From: Saxidomus purpurata
Lineage: Eukaryota > Mollusca > Bivalvia > Venerida > Veneridae
Length of the DNA: 64,000 nucleotides
Assembly: GCA_022818135.1 (NCBI GenBank)
Contig: JAFMSR010000001.1
Span: 37,602,672-37,666,671 of the forward strand
Direction of reading: 5' to 3'
The notes under the pieces are model-generated. The model saw only the letters and a list, made by a program, of their open reading frames with translations. It was not told where the DNA came from and did not search any database. The position numbers and the translations under genes are program-made. Shown one piece after another: positions 39,569 through 51,474 of the stretch (positions are counted from its first letter, which is position 1; every line of letters begins with the position of its first letter).

Positions 39569-40850
39569 AAGCTATAGATAAAGAAACGTGTCACTTAATG
39601 AGCTCTATGTGTAGACACGTGTCACTTTAACGTTGTGCTCTAATGAGCTATAGGTGTTTACACGCGTCACTTTACCGTTGTACTCCAATGCGCTATAGGT
39701 GTAGACACGTGTCACTTTACCGCCGTACTCCAATGTGCTATAGGTGTTAACACGTGCCACTTTATCGTTGTACTCCAATGAGCTATAGGTGTAGACACAT
39801 GTCACTTACCGTTGTACGTTAATGAGCTATATGTGTAGACAATGCATTGTCAGCCCGGATAGCCCAATAGGTAGAGCACGAGACTTGTAATCTCGGGGTC
39901 TTTTGGTTCGTATTCCCATGAGCTGACTAACTAAAATACTAACAGTCCTTTGCCGATTAGACTTTAAAACCGAGGTCCCATGTATGGGTTTAAACCTGGC
40001 ATGATAAAGAACCAGGGGTGTCTCTGGAATTAGGACGCTTTCTGTATCTTGCACTATCCCCCGAAAACCTAAAATAACTAAACTCTTCTGGGGGCGTTGG
40101 TCATATGGGAAACCGGTACCAACGATAAAACCCTAATAGACCATACCAGACATGCGTCACTTTACCGTTGCACTCCAGTGAACTATTGGTGTAGACACTT
40201 GTCACTTTACTGTTGTACTCCAATAAGTTATGGTTGCGGAAACGCGTCACTTTACCGTTGTACTCCAATGAGCTATAGTTGTAGACACGTGTCACTTTAT
40301 CGTTGAACTCCAATGAGCTTTAGGTGTAGACACGAGTCACTTTACCGTTGTAATCCAATAAGCTATAGTTGCAGACACGCGTCACTTTACCGTTGTACTC
40401 AAATGAGCTATAGGTGTAGACTCGCGTCACTTTCCCGTTGTACTCCAATGAGCTATATTTGCAGACACGCATTACTTTTCCGTTGTAATCCAAAATGCTA
40501 TAGATGTAGACACGCGTCACTTTATCGTTGTACTCAAACGAGCTACAGATATAGACACGCGTCACTTTACTGTTGTACTCCAATGAACTATAGTTGTAGA
40601 TACGTATCACTTTACCGTTGTACTCAAATGAGCTATAAGTGTTGACACGTGTCACTTTACCGTTGTAATCCAATAATCTACAGGTGTTGACATGTGTCAC
40701 TTTGCCGTTGTCCTCCAATGAGCTACAGTATAGGTGTTCACACGTGTCACTTTACCGTTGTACTCCAATGAGCTATAGTTGTTCACACTTGTAACTTCAC
40801 TGTTGTACTCCAATGATCTATAGGTGTAGACACGTGTCATTTTAGTTAAA
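39569..40850. repeat. 45-bp minisatellite array, about 21 units, split by a SINE
   Basis: The unit is about 45 bp: GTGTAGACACGTGTCACTTT then ACCGTTGTACTCCAATGAGC then TATAG. About 5 units precede and about 16 follow the tRNA-like element at 39851-40135. Because 45 is divisible by 3, both strands carry long open frames with 15-residue periods (minus: YSSLEYNGKVTRVYT; plus: RHASLYRCTPMSY). These frames have no independent sign of being genes, so I annotate the array as a satellite. Confidence 0.85.
39851..40135 (+). mobile_element. tRNA-Thr-like SINE, family B, copy 1
   Basis: The head folds as a tRNA: D-arm region TAGCCCAATAGGTAGAGCA, a perfect 5-bp anticodon stem CGAGA/TCTCG around the loop CTTGTAA (anticodon TGT, Thr) and a B-box-like GGTTCGTATTCC. 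About 200 bp of unrelated tail follows, including CCAGGGGTGTCTCTGGAATT. The T-arm pairs poorly and a long tail follows, so this is a SINE rather than a working tRNA gene. It interrupts the 45-bp array. Confidence 0.7.
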
Positions 40851-40899
40851 ATTGTTGTTTTGGACTCCGGCATCAGATCCGGCATTAAAATGTATTAAA

Positions 40900-41180
40900 A
40901 TCTCAAATAGTCTGTAATCGGTACAGCACGATACTTGTAATCTTGGGGTTGTAGGCTCGATTACCGGGGCTAACCAACTAAAATTACTAACAGTCTTTTG
41001 GATGAGACTCTAAAACCGAGGTCCCTTGTATAGATGCTATACACCTGGCATGTATAAGAACCAGGGGTGTCTCTGGAATTGGGACGCTTTCTGTATCTTG
41101 CACTATCCTCCGAAAACCTAAAATAACGAACCTCTTCTGGTCATATAGGAAACCGGTATCAACGATAAAGCACCAATATA
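40900..41180 (+). mobile_element. tRNA-Thr-like SINE, family B, copy 2
   Basis: A more diverged copy at the right end of the minisatellite array. The tRNA head is damaged (CGATACTTGTAATCTTGG, GGCTCGATTACC), but the tail from CTAACAGTCTTTTGG through CCAGGGGTGTCTCTGGAATT and GGAAACCGGTATCAACGATAA matches copy 1 closely. Confidence 0.7.
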
Positions 41181-41794
41181 CATACAGATAATCTGCTTGA
41201 AAGTGACAATTTATATTCAGGCAAGTACATAATTCATTTGGCAATGCGTAAATGGTCCGTGATATAACATTTAATATAACATATGTATAGATTCTACTCT
41301 GAAGGAACTTTTAACGTTGTTAACTTGAAAAATAATGAAACAATCTTTTAATTTAGCAGAAACTTTTATATATTTTAGTGTTGTTTAGTGTTGTTTACCC
41401 ATCCGTTACCACAGTGTTCATGTGGTCGGAGAGAGTGGACTGCCAAGCATGTAGACCTACTGCAACACATGAAAGCTTTTCCATTCTTTGCTCGCAATGG
41501 AATTTAAATGCATAAAAGATTTCGTAATATTACATAATTTATGTGAATAGTGTCGTGTGTGCCGTAGAGAATAATTCAAATTTTCGATTGAAATGCTGAT
41601 TTTGTCTATTTTCTTGAAGTTTTCGACTTCCTGTGATTTTATTGCATCACACATGTCACGCTGACCATGGATGCCATTAAGTAATTGTGACAGTAGGACT
41701 ACAGAAGTTACTAGTAAAATTCCTGTGAAGTCTAATTTTTGTGCATTCAAATTTTAAAGGCGCAAAATATCACAGAGTGAGAAAAAGTGTGCAA

Positions 41795-41880
41795 CCTGAC
41801 CGGGACGCGACCCTAGGTCCCTTCGCTTACAGGGATGTAGGAGCGAATGCTCTCTCGAGTGAACTGGCAGGCCGCTTACA
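41795..41880 (-). mobile_element. Possible tRNA-like SINE head, minus strand
   Basis: On the minus strand CACTCGAGAGAGCATTCGC, a short stem and GGTCGCGTCCCGG resemble A and B boxes of a tRNA-derived element at the usual spacing. It is a single degenerate copy with no second copy in this window. Confidence 0.35.
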
Positions 41881-42492
41881 CATTTTCTTTCCAATTGTGA
41901 TTATATCCGTACAGTAATATGTGCATCAGGAATATTTACCGTTATTCACTGGTCGAGAAAGTTTAATTAATCTTCACTTATAATTAACATAAGTTTTGCG
42001 GTAACAAAATAATTACTATGTTGATAGATATGAGCTATTTACGTACTAAAATCGTAAAACCAATCAAGAAAGACTGAAAACGGAAGTAAAAGTAGCTATT
42101 CTTGCACTTTTAGTCCTTGAATAATTTTTATAACAATGTTCCTAAGACTAAGGCTACTTTATTCTAGTTATGTTTATTCCCAGTTTAAGTCATAAAGATT
42201 ATCTTTTATCTGCATTAAAGTTTTCGTTATGTTGCAAGTGGTTCAAGTTTGTTATATAAAAAATAAAACAAATCATGTGTGCAGTCATCATCTGTTTTTT
42301 GCTTGATGTTTCATGTTTAAAATAAAGACAAACATTTACCTGGAAGAGTTCAAAAAAGCTCTTTAACCAGGTCATAACTCACATGTCAGTTTCTCGGAAT
42401 TTGAAAAAAAAATATGTTGAGAAACCGGATTTTGACTTTACCGAATGGGCGTTATGTTTACGACACTCTTTAATCGATCTCAAATGAAACAG

Positions 42493-42500
42493 TATAAATA
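42493..42500 (+). promoter_or_regulatory. TATA box of the first VMO1-like gene
   Basis: TATAAATA lies about 100 bp upstream of the ATG at 42601, a normal distance for a TATA-driven promoter with a short 5' UTR. It is not conserved in front of the second copy at 63.85 kb. Confidence 0.45.
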
Positions 42501-42600
42501 CTTGGGAGTTTTCTTGGGCTGTTAAAGAATCGTGACATACAAAAGTGCATATTAGAATTGGTATCAGAAGATATTATTAATAATAGAGAATATCGTAACA

Positions 42601-45600
42601 ATGCATGTGGTTGTATCCCTGCTGAGTTTGACGTTCTGGTTAGTGGAGGCAAACTGTAAGCTATTCCATTTTACTTATTTGTATTGGACATGAATAATTT
42701 CGTATAGCAACTGTACAATGATAACATTACTGTACGCATTGCGTTAATAATGTTAGAAAACGCTGCATGTGGATGGCCACGTGACTTTTTGGTGAATGGC
42801 AAACATATAAAATGTACAGTGCAACCTCTCCGCAACAACACCAAAGGGAATATCAATTTTGTTTGGCGTGGAGAGGTTGTTGCTCAGATATAACTGCTTT
42901 GGGAAATAAAATATCTGTCTTTGTAGAGAGGTTTTTGCTCTTCGGAGGTGTTGTTTAGAGAGGATGCACTGTAATTCTTTTAAGCTACAAAATGTATAAT
43001 ACTGCTCAAAATGACAAGAAAAAGTACGGTCAAGAAAATTTCTTAAAATATGAAAAATGTTTAAAGAATTAAAAGAAAATAAGTTATGCTCAACCATTTT
43101 ATTGATTAGTGCCTGCAAACTAAAATTTATCATATCAAATTGATGAAATTTCTGTTTCATTTTTCAACTATGTTCAATAGGAATAAAACTGTTGTATGTA
43201 TTTATGTTATTTAGGTTTAACTTTCGCAATGCTTGTTTTTTTTAATGATTCTAAACCATTGATGAATGTATTACATTAAATTGTGATTATCATATTGAAG
43301 GCATTATCACTTTAGTGTACAATAAATTGAAATTGAAATATCATGACGTATTTTCATGTAATTTAAGACTGCCTTGAAAATGCGTTTGTGCATTTTTAAT
43401 TACTGATCCGATCAATCCTAAAATTGACAATACATGTTGTTTATAACCGCACGTGATAAAGGACATAATATAAATAATTAGTTGCAGTATTTTTCATTAC
43501 TATTTTGATCGCTTCGTAGAAAATAAAGCAAAGACATTTTGATAGGAATTGTAAATTGTAGAAATGTTCAAATTCCTGGCATAAGCAAACGTGGGCTGTG
43601 ACGTCCCTGTACGTACTGCACCTGCCTAAAGATGACATGCTCCTAATGTGGTACTAATCAGAACGCATCATCATTTCGATCACTTCTTGTATTGGCCAAA
43701 AAGTCACAAAGGAATGTTTTCGGTGATAAAAATAATGGCAATTTACTGCCAAAAAAAGGTTCCATATACTTGAGTGTGGAAAGTTCGTACATTTACGAGT
43801 ACGGGAATGTACGGGAATTCTGTATATCACATAGTATTATGTTCTAAAATAATAAAATGAATTTTACTTTTCTTTCTTCGCTGTTATTATGAATAAGCGG
43901 ACATTTAACATCAGTAGATCTTGTTTAAAATATGATTATCTTAGAGATCCAATTTAAGCAACATTTTAGTCATGACCAGTGTACTTTACCGATACTTTCA
44001 CTATCCGAGAATTCAGTTAGTCAGTAATAACAGAAAAACATTTTAGAGGCAGTACTATATTACCGAGGAGAGCACTCTTCATGACGGTTATTATGTTGAA
44101 AAAATGTACAAAAAATCGCCAAGTATGAAGAAAGTTATCGTCAAAACAGACGCTGTTTATATTTTGGGCCGTCGCCTATACCAAAGAGTCACATGCATGG
44201 TCTAATCATATTCTCCTTTATCGTCTTTTTGTGTGAATGCTCTAAATAATCTTTGATTTGAATTCTTTTGTGTTGAAAATGACATATATACATGTTGTAT
44301 AGTAGTTTCTGTGAGCAAGGTCATATTCATGTGAAACGTGATGATAATTTTACGTTTTTTACTTTAAAACTAAAACCATAACTCTTTTTTTCAATTGTCT
44401 GTTACACCATAACAATGATAATCTAACTACGAAGATTGCTTTATTATGGTTACATTTATTATCAACTTTGAGTAGTACAACTTAACAAGTATATTATTTG
44501 AGCCTCCCATACCGCACACTACATTCAATTATATCTTTATAGCTCGAAATGTCGTCCGGACTCTAACAGTATTAAATGGTGAAGGATTCGGAAGTTGGGG
44601 ACAAGCACGATATTGTGGTTCGGGGTCATTTGCACTTGGCTATAACATGAAGCTAACAAACATGAGAAATGGGATGTGCGATCTATGTGTTTTTAAATCT
44701 ATTTTAATTTTCACCCAGGTTATTTGAAACTCATCTGCATTAACAAATTTGTTAAATATTCTATGCGCCTATGAATTCGTACCTTGCAGATAGAAGAAAG
44801 ACAAGGTGGGTCTGATGACACTGCCTTAAATGGTATAGAACTTATTTGCCGGGCTCTTGACGGGTCCACCTATGGTGGTTCAGCAACGTCTAGTGTTGGA
44901 AACTGGGGAGACTGGGTTGGGCCAACGAGCTGTTATGCTCAAGGCGGAAAGCCTCACTTTTTGACATCATTTAACCTTCAGGCGGAGCCTTGGGTGCGTA
45001 TCTTAAACACAAATCACGATTTAAACAAAATAAATGTTGTGCCTATTAAATACATACTGGTTAAAGTAAAGCTGAAAATATCGCAGAGTACATGTATTAC
45101 ATGACATTGTGTAGTACATATTATATGAAATGTAAAAAGTATTTAAATTTCCAAAACGATAAACTAAACAGACTGATCTTTTATATTTTACTCTGCTAGT
45201 AGAAAGACACCAATGTAGATCAGCCGTCTAGACTAATCGTGAGCTACATTGTTCGCCATTTCGCTAAACAATTTATATGGAGCACCCATATAAACAATAA
45301 TAGTGTAGCAGACTGTTCTAACTATTTTGCATATTAACCTTTTTCTGCCAGTACTTTGTCGTATATGTACAGATTTACACCAACATTAGTTTTATTTTCA
45401 CTTCACATTAGTCCTCTTGCAAAATTTGTAATCATGGTTGATTTTAGTTATAAATATAAAGGTCAAATTCAATGTTAAAGGTCAAATTTTGTGCAAATTT
45501 TAGTGCTGTCTAGATTGAACAATGGAAATATACTTACAAAAGCAGGGTAATGGTTAATCTGCCTTTAACTAAATTACATAACATTGTCACACTTTAAAAC

Positions 45601-45908
45601 ATAAATAATCGGGTTCCAAATAATGTGTTGTTTTGTATTTCTTATTTCTTTCCGCTCAGAGTCGAAGGAATGACGATACTGCAGCAAATTACGTTAAATT
45701 TAAATGCCGTGATTTTGCTGGTTCCCAACGGAGTTATGAGCTATCGAAAGACCCAGGATTTGGCTTTTGGGGAAGTTACGGATCCTGGAGCTCAGAGTGT
45801 CCGAAGAATTCTGCAATATGCGGCATTGCAACAAAGGTGGAAGGGCCACAAGGGCGAGGAGATGATACAGCCCTAAATGACGTCAAGTTTTATTGTTGTA
45901 GCTTATAA
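42601..45908 (+). CDS. VMO1-like secreted protein (vitelline membrane outer layer 1 family)
   Basis: Exons 42601-42655, 44543-44652 (expected end), 44790-44993 and 45660-45908 give 205 residues, the usual length for the family. The start is a signal peptide, [18 protein letters not shown]. The three beta-prism repeats are visible: [35 protein letters not shown] / [12 protein letters not shown], and [15 protein letters not shown] / [12 protein letters not shown]...[22 protein letters not shown] and the closing CC are family hallmarks. VMO1 proteins are secreted; the first was found in the egg vitelline outer layer. The role here is unknown. Exon 2 lacks a GT at its expected end (CT at 44653). 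Usable in-frame alternatives are GTTTTT at 44689 or CAG|GTTATT at 44719, which would add 12 or 22 odd residues. The gene may therefore be damaged. Confidence 0.85.
42816..42973. mobile_element. Palindromic Tc1/mariner-type MITE
   Basis: It begins TA|CAGTGCAACCTCTCCGCAAC and ends GGATGCACTG|TA, so near-perfect inverted ends of about 26 bp are flanked by TA, the target duplication of Tc1/mariner elements. Length is about 155 bp with no ORF. It lies in intron 1 of the VMO1-like gene. Confidence 0.75.
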
Positions 45909-45969
45909 GACACACGTGTGTCCTCACTTACGAATGAACACTTAAACTAAAATTCAACATGTTTTCTTC

Positions 45970-45975
45970 AATAAA
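45970..45975 (+). terminator. AATAAA polyadenylation signal of the VMO1-like gene
   Basis: AATAAA lies 62 bp after the TAA stop at 45906-45908. Confidence 0.65.
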
Positions 45976-47929
45976 TAGCTCGCAATGAAAATACTTCTAT
46001 TCTTATTTGTTAAATGGATCTGCAAAGTTAAGATTATCATAAATATTTACATGCAAGGTTTTCAAACAACAAGAGTAAAAAGCAACTAGCTTCTTTTTTG
46101 GTTAAAGTGCAAATGGTCGACCCGTTGAGTTTTCTCCTGCACTTATGTATATTTCCTTTGACTTTCAGAACAAAATTCAAGCAAAAAGCAGTGTCTCTAT
46201 ATCTCATCTCCAACGCTATGCAAGTCAGATCTCAACCTAAATGTTTTATTTCCTTTGCTTTCACTCAATGTCCAAAGTCATTATACACAGTTTAAAAACT
46301 GTCATTTTGCTTTGGCGTAAACGCTTACAGCCAGAAATGTAGTTCAGTCCAGCTGGGGACAGCTTTAAAACGATGTCATCAAATTTTCAAACAATGTTTT
46401 TCTTGCTTTAAAATGATGATATTTGTTCAAAGATTAGAAACTACAAAACTACAAAATATACAACAATGTAATGTTTACCGGACCGACATAACAGTGTACA
46501 ATAAGAATTCGGGACTTTGGGATTTTCTTCTATATTCAATATTATAGTAACCCAAGTAGGCAGCGTTCTTAACCGAACAGGTCGAGTAAGACAATTGTGC
46601 ATGTGAATAATCTCTAATCTACTCGACTCTTGTAACCCGAAGTTGTTTGCGGATAGGGTCAGATACTCCTATTGTTGACTTACATTATAAGTACAGTCAT
46701 AAAGTGACCCTGTATCATACCTTATTAAAGGGTGTTGACCTATGAAGTAAAGGTATTTGGTTAAATTAGCATCTTAAGCACCAACTAATACTGTTTTTAC
46801 ATAGGGGTGACCAACCCATTTTTTCACAATTTTTCTTTCAGGACACCCACCCACTGAGTCTTGTGAAATTTAGTGGTCTTAACCACATATTTACACCATT
46901 TATGAAATTGTCTTTTTCAGTGTCATATATTTTGATTAACAGTCTTAAAATATTCCAATATGTACCCAAGACATTGTATTTTATTTTTCTGACAAGTATT
47001 TTTCATTTGTAAACAAAACATTTTCAACCAATCAGGTAACGTCTTAATATATCTTACGGTTTTCCCTGTACTTTTTTTAGCCAATGCTTGAGCCAGGCTG
47101 CAATAGGATCATCTGACCATAGGCCAGGATTCAAAATGGCGGACTAGATTCGAAAACATCTCCAGTTTGTACTTATTTACGTCCCATTGACATATTTCTA
47201 TCAGTTTGACATCGAAAATCATGACGAAATTAGCAAAGATTCTTGATGTTCAATTATAATGTCCAACTGATATTAAATCAACACAATGACAACTCGATAT
47301 CTGGAGGTCGAGTTACGACAGTACACATGTGCCAATAATTCACCCGTGTAAAACGAGTAGATAATCCGAAACTGGATTCAATACTTATTTGAGATAAGCA
47401 AGAACTACCGGGTCATTCGTGTATTTGTATTTTTAAAATATCCTGCTCCGGTGTAGAGGTGTAGAGGTGGGTTGGTTCAGTAAGCTTTAAACACAATAGC
47501 AAGCTTTACTTTAGTTATATTGTACATTAAAAACGCAAAACATTACACCAAAAACAGTTTGTTTACAAAAATATAATCTGTCAATAGAAAACGACAATAA
47601 CCATTGTTATTTCCTTTGCCAACCTGTGTACATGTAGCTTTTGAAAGGTAGGCGGCTTACCTTACATATATAACATCAACCTTAACCAATTTTCTAACAA
47701 AAATAGAGTTGGTCGGTAACATCACCTTCTATGAATATATCAATCGGGGAAAATAGTCTGTTAAAACTTGGCTGATTCTTTCATTAACTTGTCAGTATTC
47801 ATACAAAAACAGCATCAAGTCTCGATTCAAATTCCATCGGTGTACAAATGACCTATTCGACTGAAATTTGCATGGTACATTAAGTATTTGGTCCGGTATG
47901 AGTATATGCAAAAAGAATAATAACCCTTT
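45976..47929. other. Non-coding stretch with a diverged repeat copy
   Basis: No exon is supported. The part 46130-46390 matches 47955-48345 in order and wording (GACTTTCAGAACAAAATTCAAGCA versus a CACAACAAAATTCAAGCA form, and CAGCTGGGGACAGCTTTAAAA in both). It is therefore probably an older copy of the TIR element at 47934-48403. Confidence 0.5.
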
Positions 47930-47933
47930 TTAC

Positions 47934-48403
47934 GGTGTCGCACTGGTCATTTTTCCCCTTCTTTATTCTATAGTAAATACATGACTTTTGCAAATTTACT
48001 GTGAGTTTCACAACAAAATTCAAGCACTCAGCTCTCCATATTTCTCATCTTCATCATTATAACAGTCAATCTTCACCAGAAAAGTTACATGGTCAACAAT
48101 CAACTTTTTTACTATCACTCAAAATCTGTAGACACTGTACAAATATTTAGTAAACAAACTGTCATGCATGCTGGGACGGAGTAATCTTTCAACCATAACA
48201 TCATAAAATGTAGTCCTAAAAAACATAGAAAAAATAAATGTTTCAACAATCAAAAATGCCAATACATTACACAGCAGCAATGGAAGCAATTGACAATGAT
48301 CCAGTTCAGCTGGGGACAGCTTTAAAAAGATATCATCAAAATATCATATGACTATTTCCTAGGGTACAACGACACGGAAGCACTTGTTGACCGGTGCGAC
48401 ACC
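47934..48403. mobile_element. 470-bp TIR element with TTAC target duplication
   Basis: The ends are GGTGTCGCACTGGTCA and its complement with one mismatch (TGACCGGTGCGACACC at 48388-48403). TTAC flanks both sides (47930-47933 and 48404-48407). No transposase is encoded. The related segment at 46.1-46.4 kb supports it being a repeated family. Confidence 0.7.
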
Positions 48404-49763
48404 TTACGTCTGTGAATGTCAAAGATTAGAGTGCAAAAAGATTAGGTTTGGTTAATCACCATACATTAATTCCAACATTACTACTTATCGCAACCTCCAC
48501 ATCATTTGGCGGCGTTCAAACATTTGACTTGTTTTATTGTGAACATTTTAAGCATAACTGTTGCTGTACTGTTTAAAACGTAAGATGTGTTCTCATAATT
48601 ATCCATTGTCGGTAATTAAAAAGTGTGTTAAAGTTACAAAATGTTAACGATTTTACTGTATTATTTAGTATTTTCTACGATGAAAAAGATTCCACCCAAA
48701 CCACAGATTCTGAAGAGCTTTGGTTTGACATTAGGAAAGTGGGTCCTGGCTGCGGAAGGCTTTTTGTATTATACGTGTATTCCATCTATTACAGGCTCAA
48801 CAGATATCAAGGTATGCATACATGTACATTAAGATTTGATAACTTAAAAAACATAACGATGTGGCATTCTTGTCATATTAAGAGTATATGATCTTTTTTA
48901 TGCTTGAGTAATTCATCTAGCCCGTAGTCATAGGAAGGTGTATTTTCTACATGTATTTCAATCGCATTTAAAGTTATGTCATTGAATTAAACTGACTACC
49001 TTTCGTTAAATTTTATCGGTTTAACTAAAGTGTTCACTGTATCACTTTGAAGACGCAGATTACGGTAGTCAATATAATTTGTTAATATGACGCGAGTCAA
49101 GATTTTGCACGTACACCAAGATTGCGTCAAATTAGTCAATATTACTAGTGTTAGTAAAGTTTACACACACCCGCCTTACCAAAAATACTTAACTCTTTTC
49201 TGTTACAGATTTCAGATACAAATACTATAAGAAGCATCCGTTGATCTTAAAGAGTAAGTTGAAACGTAGGAGCCTTTTAGTCCTGAAGGGGGCGTTTACG
49301 GCCGACCTATAGCATTTCTGTAACTGTTGTAATTTTGAAACAAACTTAGGTTAGTGGAAACCGATCATTTGTACAAAACACCGAGTTATACTGGTTAATA
49401 ATTTGGTTTGCTATAAAACTTGGACAGTAATGTTGATGCAACGAAATCATTTTATTAAATTTAAACGTTTTTAAGGAGACTGTTACATCGTTTCATTTTA
49501 TGCGAATCTTTAGGGTCTGTACTATTAGTGGGCGTCGGAACTGAAATTTGCATTAAGGTGGAATGCGCTTCAAATTTATTTCTCGAATTGTCTCATGAAA
49601 TTCACACTGTGCATAATTCAGGATATTTCTGATTGAACCCCGCTTCCATTTGTTTGATAGCTCTTAAGGTTTCTATGCTATAATGCTTCAAACATGGCCA
49701 CTGACGTCACTTTTTGCACAGCCCCCTATTTCATGTCATTTCTATGTTTTTCCTTCATCGCGC

Positions 49764-49927
<164 letters not shown>

Positions 49928-51060
49928 GGTATTTCAATATTGGTAAGATAACAAAAGCGAAATATAATAGCACGTTTGATTCATTTTAAGGTTACTGCAA
50001 AGTTGGTGAAACGCTGGGTGGATTAGAGACTCGAAAACACGACCTGGAACACTGGAATCGCATTGAAAATAAGGGAGCTAAATCTTGATGGACTGAAATA
50101 TAACTAGGAAACCCCTGTTACTAGATGAGACGTGGCTGATATGTGTGTAAATTGACTTTTGGAATTCCGATTTGCAAAATGCGGGCATTGAAACAGACGA
50201 ACACATGGAGATATAAGCATAACTTAGTACTACCTGAGTGTGAACATATGAAATACCTTCCTGAATGTATGAAGATGTTCCTTTACACGTGTGATCTAAA
50301 TCCCATCACTGCAGCTTGTACCTGTTTCTGCGTCATCACAAAATATCAGAGCTATAACAGTATTTTAATCATATTAAATATGATGCATTGTGAGCTGAAA
50401 CAATTTGATATTTATTAGAAAGCGCACCATTTACAAAAATAATTACATGACATAAGTTGTTTGTATATAATACATGTATATATATGTTACATATTTTCTA
50501 AACTCTTTCAAAAGAAATCCATCTTTCTCGATATAAGAGCTGTCATTGCCCAGTGATAACTTTTGAAAAAGAGATACTTGTAATTTCAAAATATGTATCA
50601 ATGTTTTTCTCACCTTATGGTAAACGGGATTGAATTTATGTAATGTGGAGGCCAAAACCTATCATTTCAGTATATAATAAGTGTTATGTTTTTTTCGGCT
50701 CAGCCTTATTAAGCTCGCCTTTGACCGGAAGTCAGTAGCCTTTCAGATGCCAATGATATGACAAGTAGAATGCATGACATCTCTTTGATTGAAAAATTTA
50801 CTCTGTAAGGCACCTTTTAATTGAATAATACCGAACGATAAGGGTCAATAAAACACTCTTACGTTTTCAGTCTTTCTTGAATGGTTTTATAAGTTAGTAC
50901 ATGTACGTGAATAGTTCACATCTATCAACATTATATTTTGTTACCGCCGAGTAATTATCCTTTCACGGCCAGTGAATACATTTTGTAACGGTCAATATTT
51001 CGAGTAACATATTTGATCAGAAAAAGTAGGATTAAATTTGTTTTCCTGATGCACATGTCA

Positions 51061-51474
51061 CAAGTTGAAAATTAAAGATACTAAGTTTAGAGTTCAAGAT
51101 AGTACATGTAAGTTGAAAATTTGAAAACTCGAGAAAATAAGGTTAAAATTCAAGAAAGTAAGTAGAAATTCAAGAAAGTTGAAAATTCAAGATACTAAGT
51201 TGAAAGTTCAAGATACTAAGTTGGAAATTCAAGATACTAAGTTGAAAATTAGAAAGTTGAATTTCACTTAGTATCTTGAATTTTCAAGTTACTATCTTGA
51301 ATTTTGAACTTGTTGTCTTGAATTTTCAACTTATTATCTTGAATTTTCATCTTGGTACATGTATTTTGAATTTTCAACTTAATCTCCTGAATTTTCAACT
51401 TAGTATCTTAAATTTTCATGTTGAATTTTCAACTTAGTATCCTGAATTCTTAACTTATTATCGTGAATTTTCAA
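51061..51474. repeat. Head-to-head 21-bp minisatellite forming a long hairpin
   Basis: The left arm (51061-51258) repeats GTTGAAAATTCAAGATACTAA and variants. The right arm (51264-51474) repeats its complement, AACTTAGTATCTTGAATTTTC. The spacer is only a few bases. The arms are imperfect but would fold into a hairpin about 200 bp long. Confidence 0.8.

Noticed and set aside
39851..39925. Functional tRNA-Thr gene
   Set aside because: The anticodon stem is perfect, but the T-arm is mispaired and a 200-bp tail is shared with a second copy, so it is a SINE head.
39605..40885. Long repetitive ORFs on both strands of the 45-bp array (possible repeat protein)
   Set aside because: A 45-bp unit keeps frame automatically; both strands are equally open, the frames break at the SINE, and there is no signal peptide, splice context or start common to the array.
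41457..41750. Minus-strand ORF with a signal-peptide-like hydrophobic start
   Set aside because: It has no in-frame ATG (a TAA lies two codons before the first codon), no recognisable domain and no supported splice partner.
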